Shown here: piece after piece, positions 24,806 through 32,891 of the stretch | Layout of the letters: each line of letters starts with the position of its first letter | How positions within the stretch are numbered: the stretch's first letter is position 1 | Assembly: GCA_035689115.1 (NCBI GenBank) | Contig: DASSMA010000029.1 | Span: 35,316-99,315, forward strand | From: JAHFUS01 sp035689115 | GTDB taxonomy: Bacteria > Actinomycetota > Acidimicrobiia > Acidimicrobiales > GCA-2861595 | Length of the DNA: 64,000 bases | Reading direction: 5' to 3' | Translations under genes and position numbers: made by a program | The notes under the pieces: model-generated | Seen by the model: only the letters and a program-made list of their open reading frames with translations | Told to the model about the DNA's origin: nothing | Database searches by the model: none

Positions 24806-25294
24806 ATGGCCCTCGTCCCTCTCCGCAACAGTTGGCAGTTCCAGTCGAACTGCTTCGTGTGCGAACCCTCGAACGCCACCGGCCTGGCCATCCCGTTCTT
24901 CCACGACGACGAAGCGGCTGCGGTGGTCGCCGACTTCACCCTCGACGAGCGCTTCTCGGGCGCTCCGCACTACGTGCACGGCGGTGTGGCCCTGGCCGTG
25001 CTCGACGAGGCGATGGCGTGGGGCGCCATCGCCCTGGGCGGGTCCTTCGCCCTCACCGTCAGCACCCGCGCCCGGTTCGTGCGGCCGGTGCGGGTCGGCG
25101 AGCCCCACCGGGTCGAGGCCCGGCTCACGCGGAAGACGGCCCGCGGCACCTTCGACCTGGCCGCCGTGCTGCTCGACGCCGGCCGGAAGCCGTGCGTGCG
25201 GGCCCGGTCCCAGTTCGCTCCCATGAACGGCGCCCAGGCGGGCGATGCGATCGGCGACGTCGGCGACGACGGCGCCCCCTTCGTGAGGACCTGA
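24806..25294 (+). CDS. PaaI-like hotdog-fold thioesterase
   Basis: A 162-residue hotdog-fold protein of the 4HBT/PaaI type that hydrolyses acyl-CoA or a related thioester. Typical parts are NCFVCEPSNATGLAIPFFHD at the N-terminus, FSGAPHYVHGGVALAVLDEA with the catalytic HGG and downstream Asp/Glu, and the strand TRARFVRPVRVGEPHRVEAR. ATG at 24806. The stop lies only 4 bp before the CTG start proposed for RNase D and in the same frame. Confidence 0.88.
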   Translation: MALVPLRNSWQFQSNCFVCEPSNATGLAIPFFHDDEAAAVVADFTLDERFSGAPHYVHGGVALAVLDEAMAWGAIALGGSFALTVSTRARFVRPVRVGEPHRVEARLTRKTARGTFDLAAVLLDAGRKPCVRARSQFAPMNGAQAGDAIGDVGDDGAPFVRT

Positions 25295-25297
25295 CCG

Positions 25298-26446
25298 CTG
25301 GGCTACCGCTGGATCGGCGACGCCGCGGAGCTGACCGCTCTCATCGAGGAGCTGTCCGTCGTCGACGTCTACGGGCTCGACACGGAGTTCCACCGGGAGC
25401 GCACCTACTTCCCGCACCTGGACCTGCTCCAGATCGCCTGGGACGGCGGCCTGGCCCTGGTCGACCCGCTGGCCCTGGACCTCGCCCCGTTCGCCGCCGT
25501 GCTGGACGGCCCCGCCCTGGCCGTGATCCACGCCGCCGACCAGGACCTCGAGGTGCTCCGCCTGGCGTGCGGCACGGTGCCCGCCCGCCTGTTCGACACC
25601 CAGGTCGCAGCCGGGTTCCTCGGCATGTCGTCGCCGTCGCTCCAGACGCTGACGGAGCGCCTGCTCGGGGTGCGGCTCCAGAAGGGCGACCGGTTGGCCG
25701 ACTGGACGCGCCGGCCCCTCGGCCCCGACCAGCAGGCCTACGCGGCGGCCGACGTCGAGCACCTGCTCGCCCTCCACGCCACCATCTGCGAGCGGCTGGG
25801 CGCCCGCGGGCGCCTGGAGTGGGCGGAGCAGGAGTGCGAGGTGCTCCGCATCCAGCAGCGGGGGGTGTCCGACCCGGACACCGCCTGGTGGCGCCAGCGT
25901 GACTCGAGGTCGCTCCGGGGCCGTTCGATGGGAGTCGCCCAGGAGCTGGCCGCCTGGCGCGAGCGGCGGGCGATGGCCCTCGACATCCCGTCCCGCTTCG
26001 TGCTCCCCGACCTGGCGCTGGCCGCCATCGTGCACCGGCCGCCGGCCACGACGGCCGAGCTGCTGGCGGTGCGGGGCATGGAAGGGCGCAACCTCAAGCC
26101 GGCCATGGCCGAGGAGATCCTCGCCGCTGTGGCCCGGGGCCGGGCCTTGCCGCCCGAGGCCGTGCGCCGGCCGCCGATCGACGACCTCGACCGCTCCCTC
26201 CGCCCGGCGGTGGCGCTGGTGTCGGCGTGGGTGGCACAGCTGTCGTCCGACCTCGAGGTCGACGCCGCCCTGCTGGCCACCAGGGCCGACGTCCAGGCCT
26301 TCCTGCGGGGCGACGACGGCGCCCGCCTGAGCACCGGCTGGCGCCACCAGCTGGTCGGCGAGCCGGTGCGTCGCCTGGTGGAGGGCGAGGCGGCCCTGGC
26401 CTTCCAGGGCGGCCACCTGGTGCTGGAGGACCGGGTTACGGGGTGA
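25298..26446 (+). CDS. rnd: Ribonuclease D (DEDD exonuclease plus HRDC)
   Basis: A 3'-5' exoribonuclease of about 382 residues for tRNA/RNA maturation. Exo motif I is YGLDTEFHRER (Asp28, Glu30), motif II AVIHAADQDLEVL, motif III YAAADVEHLLALH. The HRDC domain follows (FVLPDLALAAIVHRPPATTA, then LLAVRGMEG). No ATG, GTG or TTG exists between the thioesterase stop and motif I; the first standard start, GTG at 25499, would delete motif I. The CTG at 25298, with GTGAGGA 9 bases upstream, is therefore the best start, coupled to the preceding gene. Confidence 0.85.
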   Translation: MGYRWIGDAAELTALIEELSVVDVYGLDTEFHRERTYFPHLDLLQIAWDGGLALVDPLALDLAPFAAVLDGPALAVIHAADQDLEVLRLACGTVPARLFDTQVAAGFLGMSSPSLQTLTERLLGVRLQKGDRLADWTRRPLGPDQQAYAAADVEHLLALHATICERLGARGRLEWAEQECEVLRIQQRGVSDPDTAWWRQRDSRSLRGRSMGVAQELAAWRERRAMALDIPSRFVLPDLALAAIVHRPPATTAELLAVRGMEGRNLKPAMAEEILAAVARGRALPPEAVRRPPIDDLDRSLRPAVALVSAWVAQLSSDLEVDAALLATRADVQAFLRGDDGARLSTGWRHQLVGEPVRRLVEGEAALAFQGGHLVLEDRVTG

Positions 26447-27125
26447 GGGTGACCGTGACGCCCAGGGTGGCCCCCGAGTGCAGCTCCGCCTTGGTCGGAG
26501 CGGCTCCGGCGGGGATGTCGTAGACGATCGACATCCGCAGATCGGCGCCCGGGTTCATCGTCTGGACGGTGAAGGAGGTGAAGGCGTCGCCCTCCTTGGC
26601 GTGGAAGATGGCGGTGGCCACCGGATCGGCGGCGAAGCGCCGCCGCTGGGCGTCGAGCAGCATCTGGGCACGCGTGGAGAACGTCGCCGGGAGCTTGCCC
26701 GAGTTCGTGGCCTCGAGGTCGAGGCGGCAGTAGCGGCCGGTGGCCGGCGGCAGCGGGTTGTCGACGGTGGTGAGGTCGAGGGGGCAGTCGAAGCGGTGGA
26801 CCACGAAGGTGAGGCCGCCGTCGCTGACCGGCTGGCCGAGCTTGGCCGTCCGCAGCGAGGCGTTCTCGGCGGGCAGCGGCTTCGAGCGGGTGCTCCCCAG
26901 CTTGGTGACGCCCACGCCGGCGGCCACGAGGCCCGTCAGCAAGAGGACGGCGGCGACCAGTCGGCCCACGCCCCGCTTGCTGCTGCGGTGCGGGACGCAC
27001 GTCGTGCACTTCTGGCCGACCTCGGTCCACACCAGGCAGCGGGTGCAGCAGGGGCGCTCGCACTGGGCACACGACAGCTGGGTGGGCGTGTTGTGCTTGA
27101 AGCACCGCAGCTCGGTGGTCACCAC
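26436..27125 (-). CDS. Membrane protein with N-terminal Cys-rich (B-box-like) zinc motif and DUF4352-like domain
   Basis: A 229-residue protein. Residues 8-45 hold nine Cys and two His (CFKHNTPTQLSCAQCERPCC, then TRCLVW and KCTTC), a B-box/zinc-ribbon-like binuclear site on the cytoplasmic side. One membrane helix (LVAAVLLLTGLVAAGVGV) leads to an outside Ig-like domain resembling DUF4352 (YCRLDLEATNSGKLPATFST). This arrangement is common in actinobacteria but has no known function. GTG at 27125. Its stop overlaps the convergent RNase D end by 11 bp. Confidence 0.7.
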   Translation of the reverse strand: MVTTELRCFKHNTPTQLSCAQCERPCCTRCLVWTEVGQKCTTCVPHRSSKRGVGRLVAAVLLLTGLVAAGVGVTKLGSTRSKPLPAENASLRTAKLGQPVSDGGLTFVVHRFDCPLDLTTVDNPLPPATGRYCRLDLEATNSGKLPATFSTRAQMLLDAQRRRFAADPVATAIFHAKEGDAFTSFTVQTMNPGADLRMSIVYDIPAGAAPTKAELHSGATLGVTVTLTP

Positions 27126-27242
27126 AGGCTGGCGCCCGCCCCCATCCGGCTCGGAGGACGAACCGGTGCACCATGCGGCGCCATAGGGGCGAAGGGTAAT
27201 CCACCCGCCGGCCGGTTGGCGGCGATTTTACGACCCGGGCGG

Positions 27243-27464
27243 TCAGTCCTTCTTGCGCAGGTCGACCCGCAGGGTGAGGATGCCGTCGTCGATGCTGCCC
27301 TCGGCGTCGCCCAGCATGGCGTAGTCGAGATAGTCGACTTTGGCCTGCTCGATGAAGCGCCGGCGGTCGGGCCCCTCCACGGGCGGCACCCCCCGGCTGC
27401 GCACCGCCTTGGCCCGCTCCCGGAAGCGCCCGATCATCGCCTCGACGTCGAACTCGTCGGCCAT
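27243..27464 (-). CDS. Small conserved hypothetical protein
   Basis: A 73-residue, charged, soluble protein (MADEFDVEAMIGRFRERAKA through LTLRVDLRKKD). No family recognised. ATG at 27464 is supported by a TAGCGT -10 element (27473-27478) ending 8 bp upstream; the TTG one turn earlier overlaps that element. Ends with a strand-like LTLRVDL. Confidence 0.6.
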   Translation of the reverse strand: MADEFDVEAMIGRFRERAKAVRSRGVPPVEGPDRRRFIEQAKVDYLDYAMLGDAEGSIDDGILTLRVDLRKKD

Positions 27465-27557
27465 GGGAGGCAACGCTAGCGCCGCGCGTCGGGAACGGAC
27501 GGGTTGCTTGCTACCATGTGGTCCCCAACGGCTTCACGGAAATCGGGGGAGCTGCAC

Positions 27558-27731
27558 GTGAAAAAGGGACGTCACCGCCGATTCGAAGAGGCGCGAGCGT
27601 TCAAGCTGCGTACAACCGAGTCCGTTGCCGAGCCGTGCGCCGAGTGTGGCGCCGAACCCGACGAGGAACACGCTTCGTGGTGTCTGGCCACGGAGGATGA
27701 GGACAGCCTCGACGTGGCGGACGACCGCTGA
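27558..27731 (+). CDS. Small zinc-ribbon-like protein
   Basis: A 57-residue protein, VKKGRHRRFEEARAFKLRTT, followed by PCAECGAEPDEEHASWCLAT and an acidic end. The three Cys and one His (CAEC, H, C) could bind one zinc. GTG at 27558 is chosen for GGGGGAG 6 bases upstream; the longer frame from 27504 lacks this. Function unknown. It precedes the secreted TIM-barrel-like gene by 41 bp. Confidence 0.65.
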   Translation: MKKGRHRRFEEARAFKLRTTESVAEPCAECGAEPDEEHASWCLATEDEDSLDVADDR

Positions 27732-27772
27732 CCACCGAACCGGGCCGCTCCGACTGGGGGCGGCGGGGCCCG

Positions 27773-28924
27773 GTGCTGCGGCGGGTCTGCCTCGCCGCGG
27801 CCGTGCTCTTCGTCGCCTCGCTCCTCGCCGTCGTGGCCCATCGCGCCGGCGGCCGGGCCGAGGCCATCCGGGCCGACGTCCCGCCCGCCACCACCACCGC
27901 GCCCACCACCACCACCACTACCACCACGGCGCCGCCGACGACCACCACCACGGCTGCACCCACCACCACGGCCGCGCCGGCCCCTGCGACCGCCCCCGCG
28001 CCGCGACCCAAGGTGAAGCCGGCGCAGGCTCCCTCCACCCTGCTGCCGCCGATCACCCTGCCGGTGCTGACGCCCCCCTCGCCCGCTCCGGCACCAGCCC
28101 CGAAGGGCCCGCCCGCCACCGGCCTCGGCCCGTACCTCGGGCTCGGCACCTGGGTCGACGTGTACGACTGGAGCGCCACCTACGCCCGGAACGGCATCAC
28201 CGTGAGCGCCCTCGACGTGCGGGCCATGGTGGCGGCCGGCGTCCAGACGCTGTACATCCAGGCGTCCAAGCACGACTCGCCCACCGACATCCTCGAGCCC
28301 GAGCGCCTGCGGCCGTTCATCGACACGGCCCACAGCGCCGGCCTGCGCGTGGTGGTGTGGTACCTGCCGACGCTGGTGGACCCGGGCGCCGACCTCCGCA
28401 AGATCAAGGCCATCGCCGACCTGCCCAACACCGACGGCATCGCCATCGACATCGAGTCCAAGGACGTCACCGACGTCGCCGACCGCAACCGCCGCCTGGT
28501 CGACCTGAGCAGCGCCGTCCGCAGCATGCTCCCGGGCCGCACCATCGGCGCCATCGTGCTGCCGCCCGTGGCCCTCGAGGTCATCAACCCGTCCTACTGG
28601 CCGGGGTTCCCCTACCGGGAGATCGCGCCGTTCTACGACGTGTGGATGCCGATGGGCTACTGGACCAACCGCACGAGCGCCTCCGGGTATCGCGACGCCA
28701 ACCGGTACACCACCGAGAACGTCGTGCGCCTGCGCAACAATTTGGGCCGTCCCGACGCCCCGGTCCACCCGGTGGGCGGCATCGGGAACCACACCACGGC
28801 CGCCGACATCGACGGCTACATGATCGGCCTCGGCAACGTCCACGCCGTCGGGGGTAGCATCTACGACTGGCACACCACGGCGGCGGCGCTGTGGTCCAAG
28901 CTCCGCCTGATCCGTAACAGGTAG
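27773..28924 (+). CDS. Secreted TIM-barrel, glycoside-hydrolase-like protein
   Basis: A 383-residue exported protein. Signal/anchor RRVCLAAAVLFVASLLAVVA is followed by a long Thr/Pro/Ala-rich linker (about 38-115), then a barrel-like domain: YLGLGTWVDVYDWS, VRAMVAAGVQTLYIQASKHD, AGLRVVVWYLPTLVDPG, GIAIDIESKDVTD with an Asp/Glu pair, and DVWMPMGYWTN. This resembles putative glycoside hydrolases of the DUF4015 type. The substrate is unknown, and the linker suggests a wall-spanning position. GTG at 27773 follows a GGGGGCGGCGGGG run. The stop TAG shares a base with the GTG of the next gene. Confidence 0.7.
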   Translation: MLRRVCLAAAVLFVASLLAVVAHRAGGRAEAIRADVPPATTTAPTTTTTTTTAPPTTTTTAAPTTTAAPAPATAPAPRPKVKPAQAPSTLLPPITLPVLTPPSPAPAPAPKGPPATGLGPYLGLGTWVDVYDWSATYARNGITVSALDVRAMVAAGVQTLYIQASKHDSPTDILEPERLRPFIDTAHSAGLRVVVWYLPTLVDPGADLRKIKAIADLPNTDGIAIDIESKDVTDVADRNRRLVDLSSAVRSMLPGRTIGAIVLPPVALEVINPSYWPGFPYREIAPFYDVWMPMGYWTNRTSASGYRDANRYTTENVVRLRNNLGRPDAPVHPVGGIGNHTTAADIDGYMIGLGNVHAVGGSIYDWHTTAAALWSKLRLIRNR

Positions 28925-29385
28925 TGCGCGCCCTGGTGGCGTCGTCTGCGCTCCTGCTGGCGTCGTGCGCCGGCGGCCCCGCGCAGCAGCGGGTACCCAC
29001 GTCCTCGACCGAGGTCCCGCCGCCGGCCCAGCCGGCCGGGGAGCCGCTCGCCTGCCCGTTCCCGGGGCCGCCCGACGGGCAGGTGGCCACCGCCCAGGCC
29101 GGCGACTGCGTCATGCACCACTGGGCGTCGGGCGACCGGGCCGGCGCCGTCGTGTTCTCGACCGGTGACGCCGCCGTCGCTGCGCTGTTCGGCACGATTC
29201 CCGCCGGCGAGCCGTCCGCCCTGGGCTGCGCCCCCGCCCCGGCCCCTGCCCCGCCGGGGGACCCGGCCGGTGACCCCCGGCCTGTGGCCTGCCGTTACGC
29301 GCTGGCCCAGGGCGGCGTGGCCACGGTGCTCGTCGACTCCGTGCCGGAGCGGGGTGCCGTGGTGTTCGCCACGAGCGTCGCCTGA
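28924..29385 (+). CDS. Putative lipoprotein
   Basis: A 153-residue protein with a lipobox LLLASC near residue 15, preceded by the short hydrophobic VASSALLLA, so it is probably lipid-anchored outside the membrane. The mature part is Pro/Ala-rich with several cysteines (LACPFPG, GDCVMHHW, LGCAPAP, VACRYAL) that may form two disulfides. Not recognised. GTG at 28924 overlaps the upstream stop by one base; the pair is coupled. Confidence 0.65.
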   Translation: MRALVASSALLLASCAGGPAQQRVPTSSTEVPPPAQPAGEPLACPFPGPPDGQVATAQAGDCVMHHWASGDRAGAVVFSTGDAAVAALFGTIPAGEPSALGCAPAPAPAPPGDPAGDPRPVACRYALAQGGVATVLVDSVPERGAVVFATSVA

Positions 29386-29392
29386 CGCTCGT

Positions 29393-30076
29393 TCACAGGT
29401 CGGCGGGGTCGGTGCGCACCTCGAAGGGCTCGGGCATCGGGTGGTCCGGGAGGGCGCGGCGCAGCCAGCCGCCGAGCCGGATGACGAACGACGTCGCTCC
29501 TGGGGGCGGTGCGAGGGCCAGGCGGACGGCGCCGTAGCGGCCCGGGGACACCTCGGCGGGGCTGCGGAGCCCGCCGAGGCCCTCCGCCTCAGGCGTCATG
29601 AAGCCGATCTCGGGCGGCGGCAGCGGCTGCCAGCTGAGCGTCCGGCCGCCGTCGAGGTAGTGGGCCTGGAGGGACCCCGGGTCGAGTTCGAAGCCAACCG
29701 CCTCGGTGCCGGAGGCGAGGACCTGGAGCACCGCTGGCCGGTCGGGGCCGCCGGCGGCCGGCAGGGCCTGCCCGAAGAACCCGGCCACGGCGAGCGGGGT
29801 GTCCCGGGCCGACGCGGCGACGCGGTCGGCGGCCCGGAGAAGGGCGTCGTCGGCCGGGGGTGCCAGCAGGTCGAAGACCACCGGCCCGGGGCCGGCGGCC
29901 AGGAGCGTGGCGAGGTCGTCACCCTCCGGCCCGGCGCGCCAGGTGCCGATCGAGGGGGCGGCTTGGCGCCCATGGCGCACCACGAGGAGCGCGGTGCCTT
30001 CGTCGAACAGGGCCAGCTCCTCGTCGACCGACGTCGGCGGCGGCGTCCTCCAGAGGAAGGTGGCGACCCGCTCCAT
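29393..30076 (-). CDS. Hypothetical partner of the AGNRAV/HExxH protein
   Basis: A 227-residue protein, MERVATFLWRTPPPTSVDEE to EVRTDPADL, Ala/Gly/Pro-rich and without recognised motif or signal peptide. ATG at 30076 shares a base with the TGA of the upstream gene (TGATG), so the two proteins are translationally coupled and should act together. A binding-partner or immunity/chaperone role for the upstream metallopeptidase-like cargo is conceivable from position only. Confidence 0.55.
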   Translation of the reverse strand: MERVATFLWRTPPPTSVDEELALFDEGTALLVVRHGRQAAPSIGTWRAGPEGDDLATLLAAGPGPVVFDLLAPPADDALLRAADRVAASARDTPLAVAGFFGQALPAAGGPDRPAVLQVLASGTEAVGFELDPGSLQAHYLDGGRTLSWQPLPPPEIGFMTPEAEGLGGLRSPAEVSPGRYGAVRLALAPPPGATSFVIRLGGWLRRALPDHPMPEPFEVRTDPADL

Positions 30077-32181
30077 CAGTGCACGTCGGCCCGGAAGGCC
30101 TTCTCCCAGAACGTCTTGAGCTTGGAGTTGAACTGGGCGACGAGGGGCTGGAACTGGTCGGCCCGCAGGGCGGCGCTGCGGTTGGATCCCATCAGGCCCT
30201 GGTAGCTGTAGGTGACGTCCTGGGCGGGTGCCGCCTGGCCGCTCCCGAGGGGGTCGCGCCCGCTGCCTGCCGTGGCCGCCTTCGCTGCGTCGAGGCGCGC
30301 CTTCATGGCGTTGACCATGGCCGTCATGTTCGGGTCGGGCGGCCCTGCCGCGGCGAGGGTGGCCGGCGGCGTGGTCATGATGCGGGTCACCTCGGTCTGG
30401 ATGCCGGTCTGGAGGGCGGTGACGCTGGCCGTGAGCACCGGCTCCACGCTGGTGGCGATCAGGTCGACGGCGAGCTGGCGGGCCGCCTCCTTGGCGCCGC
30501 CCGTCATCAGCTGGAGCGCCTTGCGCCACATCTCCGGAGCCCGGGCGATCTTCGGCGGCGGGGCCACGCCCGGCGGCGCCGGCGCGGCGGCGGCCGCCGC
30601 CGCGCTCTGGAGGGCGGCGACCATCTTGGCGGTGAAGGCGGCGGGCGTGACGCCGGTCTGGAGGGCCGAGCCGGCGGCGCTCCACGTACCGGGCAGGGCG
30701 CCGATCTGGCCGGCGAGGGTGGACGGCGGCGGGAGGGCGGGCAGCCCGGGCGGGGCCCCGGCGGCGGGCGCCGGCGAGGCGCCCACCACGGTCGTCGCCA
30801 ACCCGCTGGCCGAGGCGGCCTGGGGCGTGCCGGCGCCGGCAGCGCTGGTGATGGCGCTCTGGAGGTTGATCTTCACGTCGCCCAGGCCGGCCACGTTGAC
30901 GACGTCGGCCAGCGGGGCGCGCAGGACCCGCCAGTAGGCGTCACCGATCTGGGTCCCGACGGCGCCGGCCGAGAACGCCGTCTCCACACCCTGGCCGGCG
31001 ACGGTGACGTTGGAGAAGTTCGCCGTGGTCTCGAAGGCCACGGCCGAGGGGATGCCCGGCTGCACCGCCGCCTCGCTCAGGGCGTTCAGCTCCGAGGTCA
31101 GCTCGGCCCGCACCGCCGGGTCCCGCACGCCGGCCTTCGCCGCCTGGGCGATCTTGGTCTTCACCTGTGCCATCTCCGCCCTGATGGCGCCGGTGACCGC
31201 CGGCATGGTGGTCTGGAGCTGGGCGTACAGGGGCCGGCCCATGGCCGAGAGCACCATGCGCTCCACGGTCTTGCGATCCAGCGCCGCCATCGAGCTGGCG
31301 GCCCCGCTGGGCGACGCCTGGTGCAGCAGGGCGTTCATCTGGGCGTTGCTCTGGCTGTACTCGTCGGGGATGCCGATGAGGTGCCCGTACTCGTGGGCGT
31401 AGATGATGTCGTCGTTCGCCGGGTAGACGCTCGCGTCCTTGTTCATGTAGTAGTTGCCGGCGTCGATCGGATTGCCGGTCGAGCCGCCCTGCACCGCCGG
31501 GGGATGCACGATGACGGTGTTGTGGGCTTCCTCGTTGAGGCCCCAGACGGGCACCGCCTGGAAGGTGACCGGCAGGCGCTTGGGCGTGTTGGCCGAGAGA
31601 ACGTTGACTTCCTCGCCGACGAGGGTCAGCCGGCCGTTCCAATGGGTCAGGGCGCTGGTCGTCATGTTGGTGGCCCAGTCCCGGCGGGCGGTGTCGCTGG
31701 CGGGGATCTCGGCGGGTGAGCCGATGAGGGCGCCGACGGCTGGGCCCGAGCCTCCCGGCGGGGGAGGCACGGTGTTCCTCGCCTGGCTCAGGAACTTGAT
31801 CTTGACCTGGACCGTTGCGCCGCTGTCGCCGGCGCGGGTCATCTCGTAGTTGGCGTTGATGCTGTACTGGGCGGCGGTGGCCTGCCCGCCGCTCGACTGG
31901 TTGTAGAGCGTCTCCGAGGTGGCCTGGTTGGTGACGGCGACGCGCTGGGCCGTGGCGTCCAGCCTGGCCACGACGGCGCGGTTGCCGGCGGCCCGCTGCA
32001 GGGCCAGCAGTGCCGCCGGCGCCAGCACCGGGCGGGCCGTGTCCGCCCCGTCGAGGCCGCCGACCGCCTGCTCCAGCGCCACCGGGACGTCGTGCCCGGC
32101 GGTGGCCTGCTCCGGCGCCCGCTTCGCCTCGGGGCGGGAGGCAGGCTCCCGCTCGATCTTCGCCTGCGCCGGCTTCTCCAA
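30076..32181 (-). CDS. Metallopeptidase-like protein with AGNRAV motif (injection-system cargo-like)
   Basis: A 701-residue protein without signal peptide. The N-terminal 75 residues are disordered and charged and end in LLALQRAAGNRAVVARL (about 59-74), the short motif that precedes DUF4157-type cargo of extracellular contractile injection systems. A zinc-protease motif HEYGHLIGIPDEY follows (His263, Glu264, His267, acidic residues at 273-274). The second half is Ala/Pro-rich and helical. The start is TTG at 32181, chosen for GAGAGAGGGACGAG just upstream and a GATAAT -10 at 32209-32214. A downstream gene is coupled by TGATG. Cargo status is inferred, and no injection-system structural gene lies in the window. 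Confidence 0.7.
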   Translation of the reverse strand: MEKPAQAKIEREPASRPEAKRAPEQATAGHDVPVALEQAVGGLDGADTARPVLAPAALLALQRAAGNRAVVARLDATAQRVAVTNQATSETLYNQSSGGQATAAQYSINANYEMTRAGDSGATVQVKIKFLSQARNTVPPPPGGSGPAVGALIGSPAEIPASDTARRDWATNMTTSALTHWNGRLTLVGEEVNVLSANTPKRLPVTFQAVPVWGLNEEAHNTVIVHPPAVQGGSTGNPIDAGNYYMNKDASVYPANDDIIYAHEYGHLIGIPDEYSQSNAQMNALLHQASPSGAASSMAALDRKTVERMVLSAMGRPLYAQLQTTMPAVTGAIRAEMAQVKTKIAQAAKAGVRDPAVRAELTSELNALSEAAVQPGIPSAVAFETTANFSNVTVAGQGVETAFSAGAVGTQIGDAYWRVLRAPLADVVNVAGLGDVKINLQSAITSAAGAGTPQAASASGLATTVVGASPAPAAGAPPGLPALPPPSTLAGQIGALPGTWSAAGSALQTGVTPAAFTAKMVAALQSAAAAAAAPAPPGVAPPPKIARAPEMWRKALQLMTGGAKEAARQLAVDLIATSVEPVLTASVTALQTGIQTEVTRIMTTPPATLAAAGPPDPNMTAMVNAMKARLDAAKAATAGSGRDPLGSGQAAPAQDVTYSYQGLMGSNRSAALRADQFQPLVAQFNSKLKTFWEKAFRADVH

Positions 32182-32208
32182 CGCTCGTCCCTCTCTCGCC
32201 CGATCGAC

Positions 32209-32214
32209 ATTATC
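32209..32214 (-). promoter_or_regulatory. -10 hexamer GATAAT for the metallopeptidase operon
   Basis: GATAAT on the reverse strand, 28 bp upstream of the TTG start at 32181, leaving a short leader that carries the AGAGGGA ribosome site. It is one of the best -10 matches in the window. Confidence 0.5.
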
Positions 32215-32289
32215 CGGGGCGCCGCCGTAACGGCTGCCCGCCGGCACGGACGGAACCGGGCGTACGAGGTCCGTCCCAAGGAGGAAGTC

Positions 32290-32739
32290 ATGCGCAAGCT
32301 CATCGCCGCCGCCACCCTCGCCGTCGCCACTCTCGCCCTGGCGCCCCAGGTGGCGTCGGCCGCTCCCGCCGACAAGCCCGTCGTCACGGTGGGGAGACTC
32401 TCGGTCTCCGACGGCGGGGGTGCCTCGCCGGACACCTGGCACACGTCGGTGACCGTGCCGGTCGGGGGCTACAACTTCACGCCCGGCGGCAACGTCTACG
32501 TGACGTTCCAGGACATCACCGCAGGAACCGCAGCCCTCAGTGGCGAATGGACCGTCGCCGGCACCGGGTCGTGCGGGCTGGAGTGCAACAACTACGGCAA
32601 GATCTCATACTCCCGCACGCTGAGCTTCCCCTACCGGTCGGTGTGCGGGCACTGGCTGCGCACGTGGGCCTGGGACCAGGTGAAGAGTCCCCAGACCGGC
32701 TACGGGTGGTCGTACCGGGACGTCCAGGTCGCCTGCTGA
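32290..32739 (+). CDS. Small secreted beta-rich protein
   Basis: A 149-residue exported protein. Signal peptide MRKLIAAATLAVATLALAPQ ends at ASA. The mature domain (VTVGRLSVSDGGG, WHTSVTVPVGGYNFTPGGNV, CGLECNNYGKISYS, then VCGHWLRTWAWD) has four cysteines, probably two disulfides, and an Ig-like strand pattern. The ATG follows AAGGAGGAAG, a near-perfect ribosome site, implying strong expression. No family recognised. Confidence 0.75.
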   Translation: MRKLIAAATLAVATLALAPQVASAAPADKPVVTVGRLSVSDGGGASPDTWHTSVTVPVGGYNFTPGGNVYVTFQDITAGTAALSGEWTVAGTGSCGLECNNYGKISYSRTLSFPYRSVCGHWLRTWAWDQVKSPQTGYGWSYRDVQVAC

Positions 32740-32774
32740 CGCCTTGACGCCGGCGCTCCGGTAGGCTGTTCGTT

Positions 32775-32861
32775 CGAAGGGGAGTATCCCCCGGCACGGT
32801 CGTCGTCACCACGGTCCTCGGGCCCGGCGGCCGTGGCCCCTCGGGGTGGGAGAGACCTTCG
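32775..32861 (+). promoter_or_regulatory. Probable yybP-ykoY manganese riboswitch upstream of terC
   Basis: The leader of the TerC gene folds with a closing helix CGAAGG (32775-32780) / CCTTCG (32856-32861). It holds the conserved GGGGAGTA just inside the 5' arm (32779-32786) and GAGACC just inside the 3' arm, the two sequence blocks that define yybP-ykoY aptamers, which sense Mn2+. The family classically controls TerC/Alx and other Mn exporters, matching the downstream gene. A TAGGCT -10-like element lies at 32762-32767. Assignment is by pattern. Confidence 0.75.
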
Positions 32862-32891
32862 GTCGGTCCACAGCGATCACCGGAGGAACCC

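Noticed and set aside
27504..27731. Start of the small zinc protein at ATG 27504
   Set aside because: No ribosome site and no conserved residues upstream; GTG 27558 has a strong GGGGGAG site.
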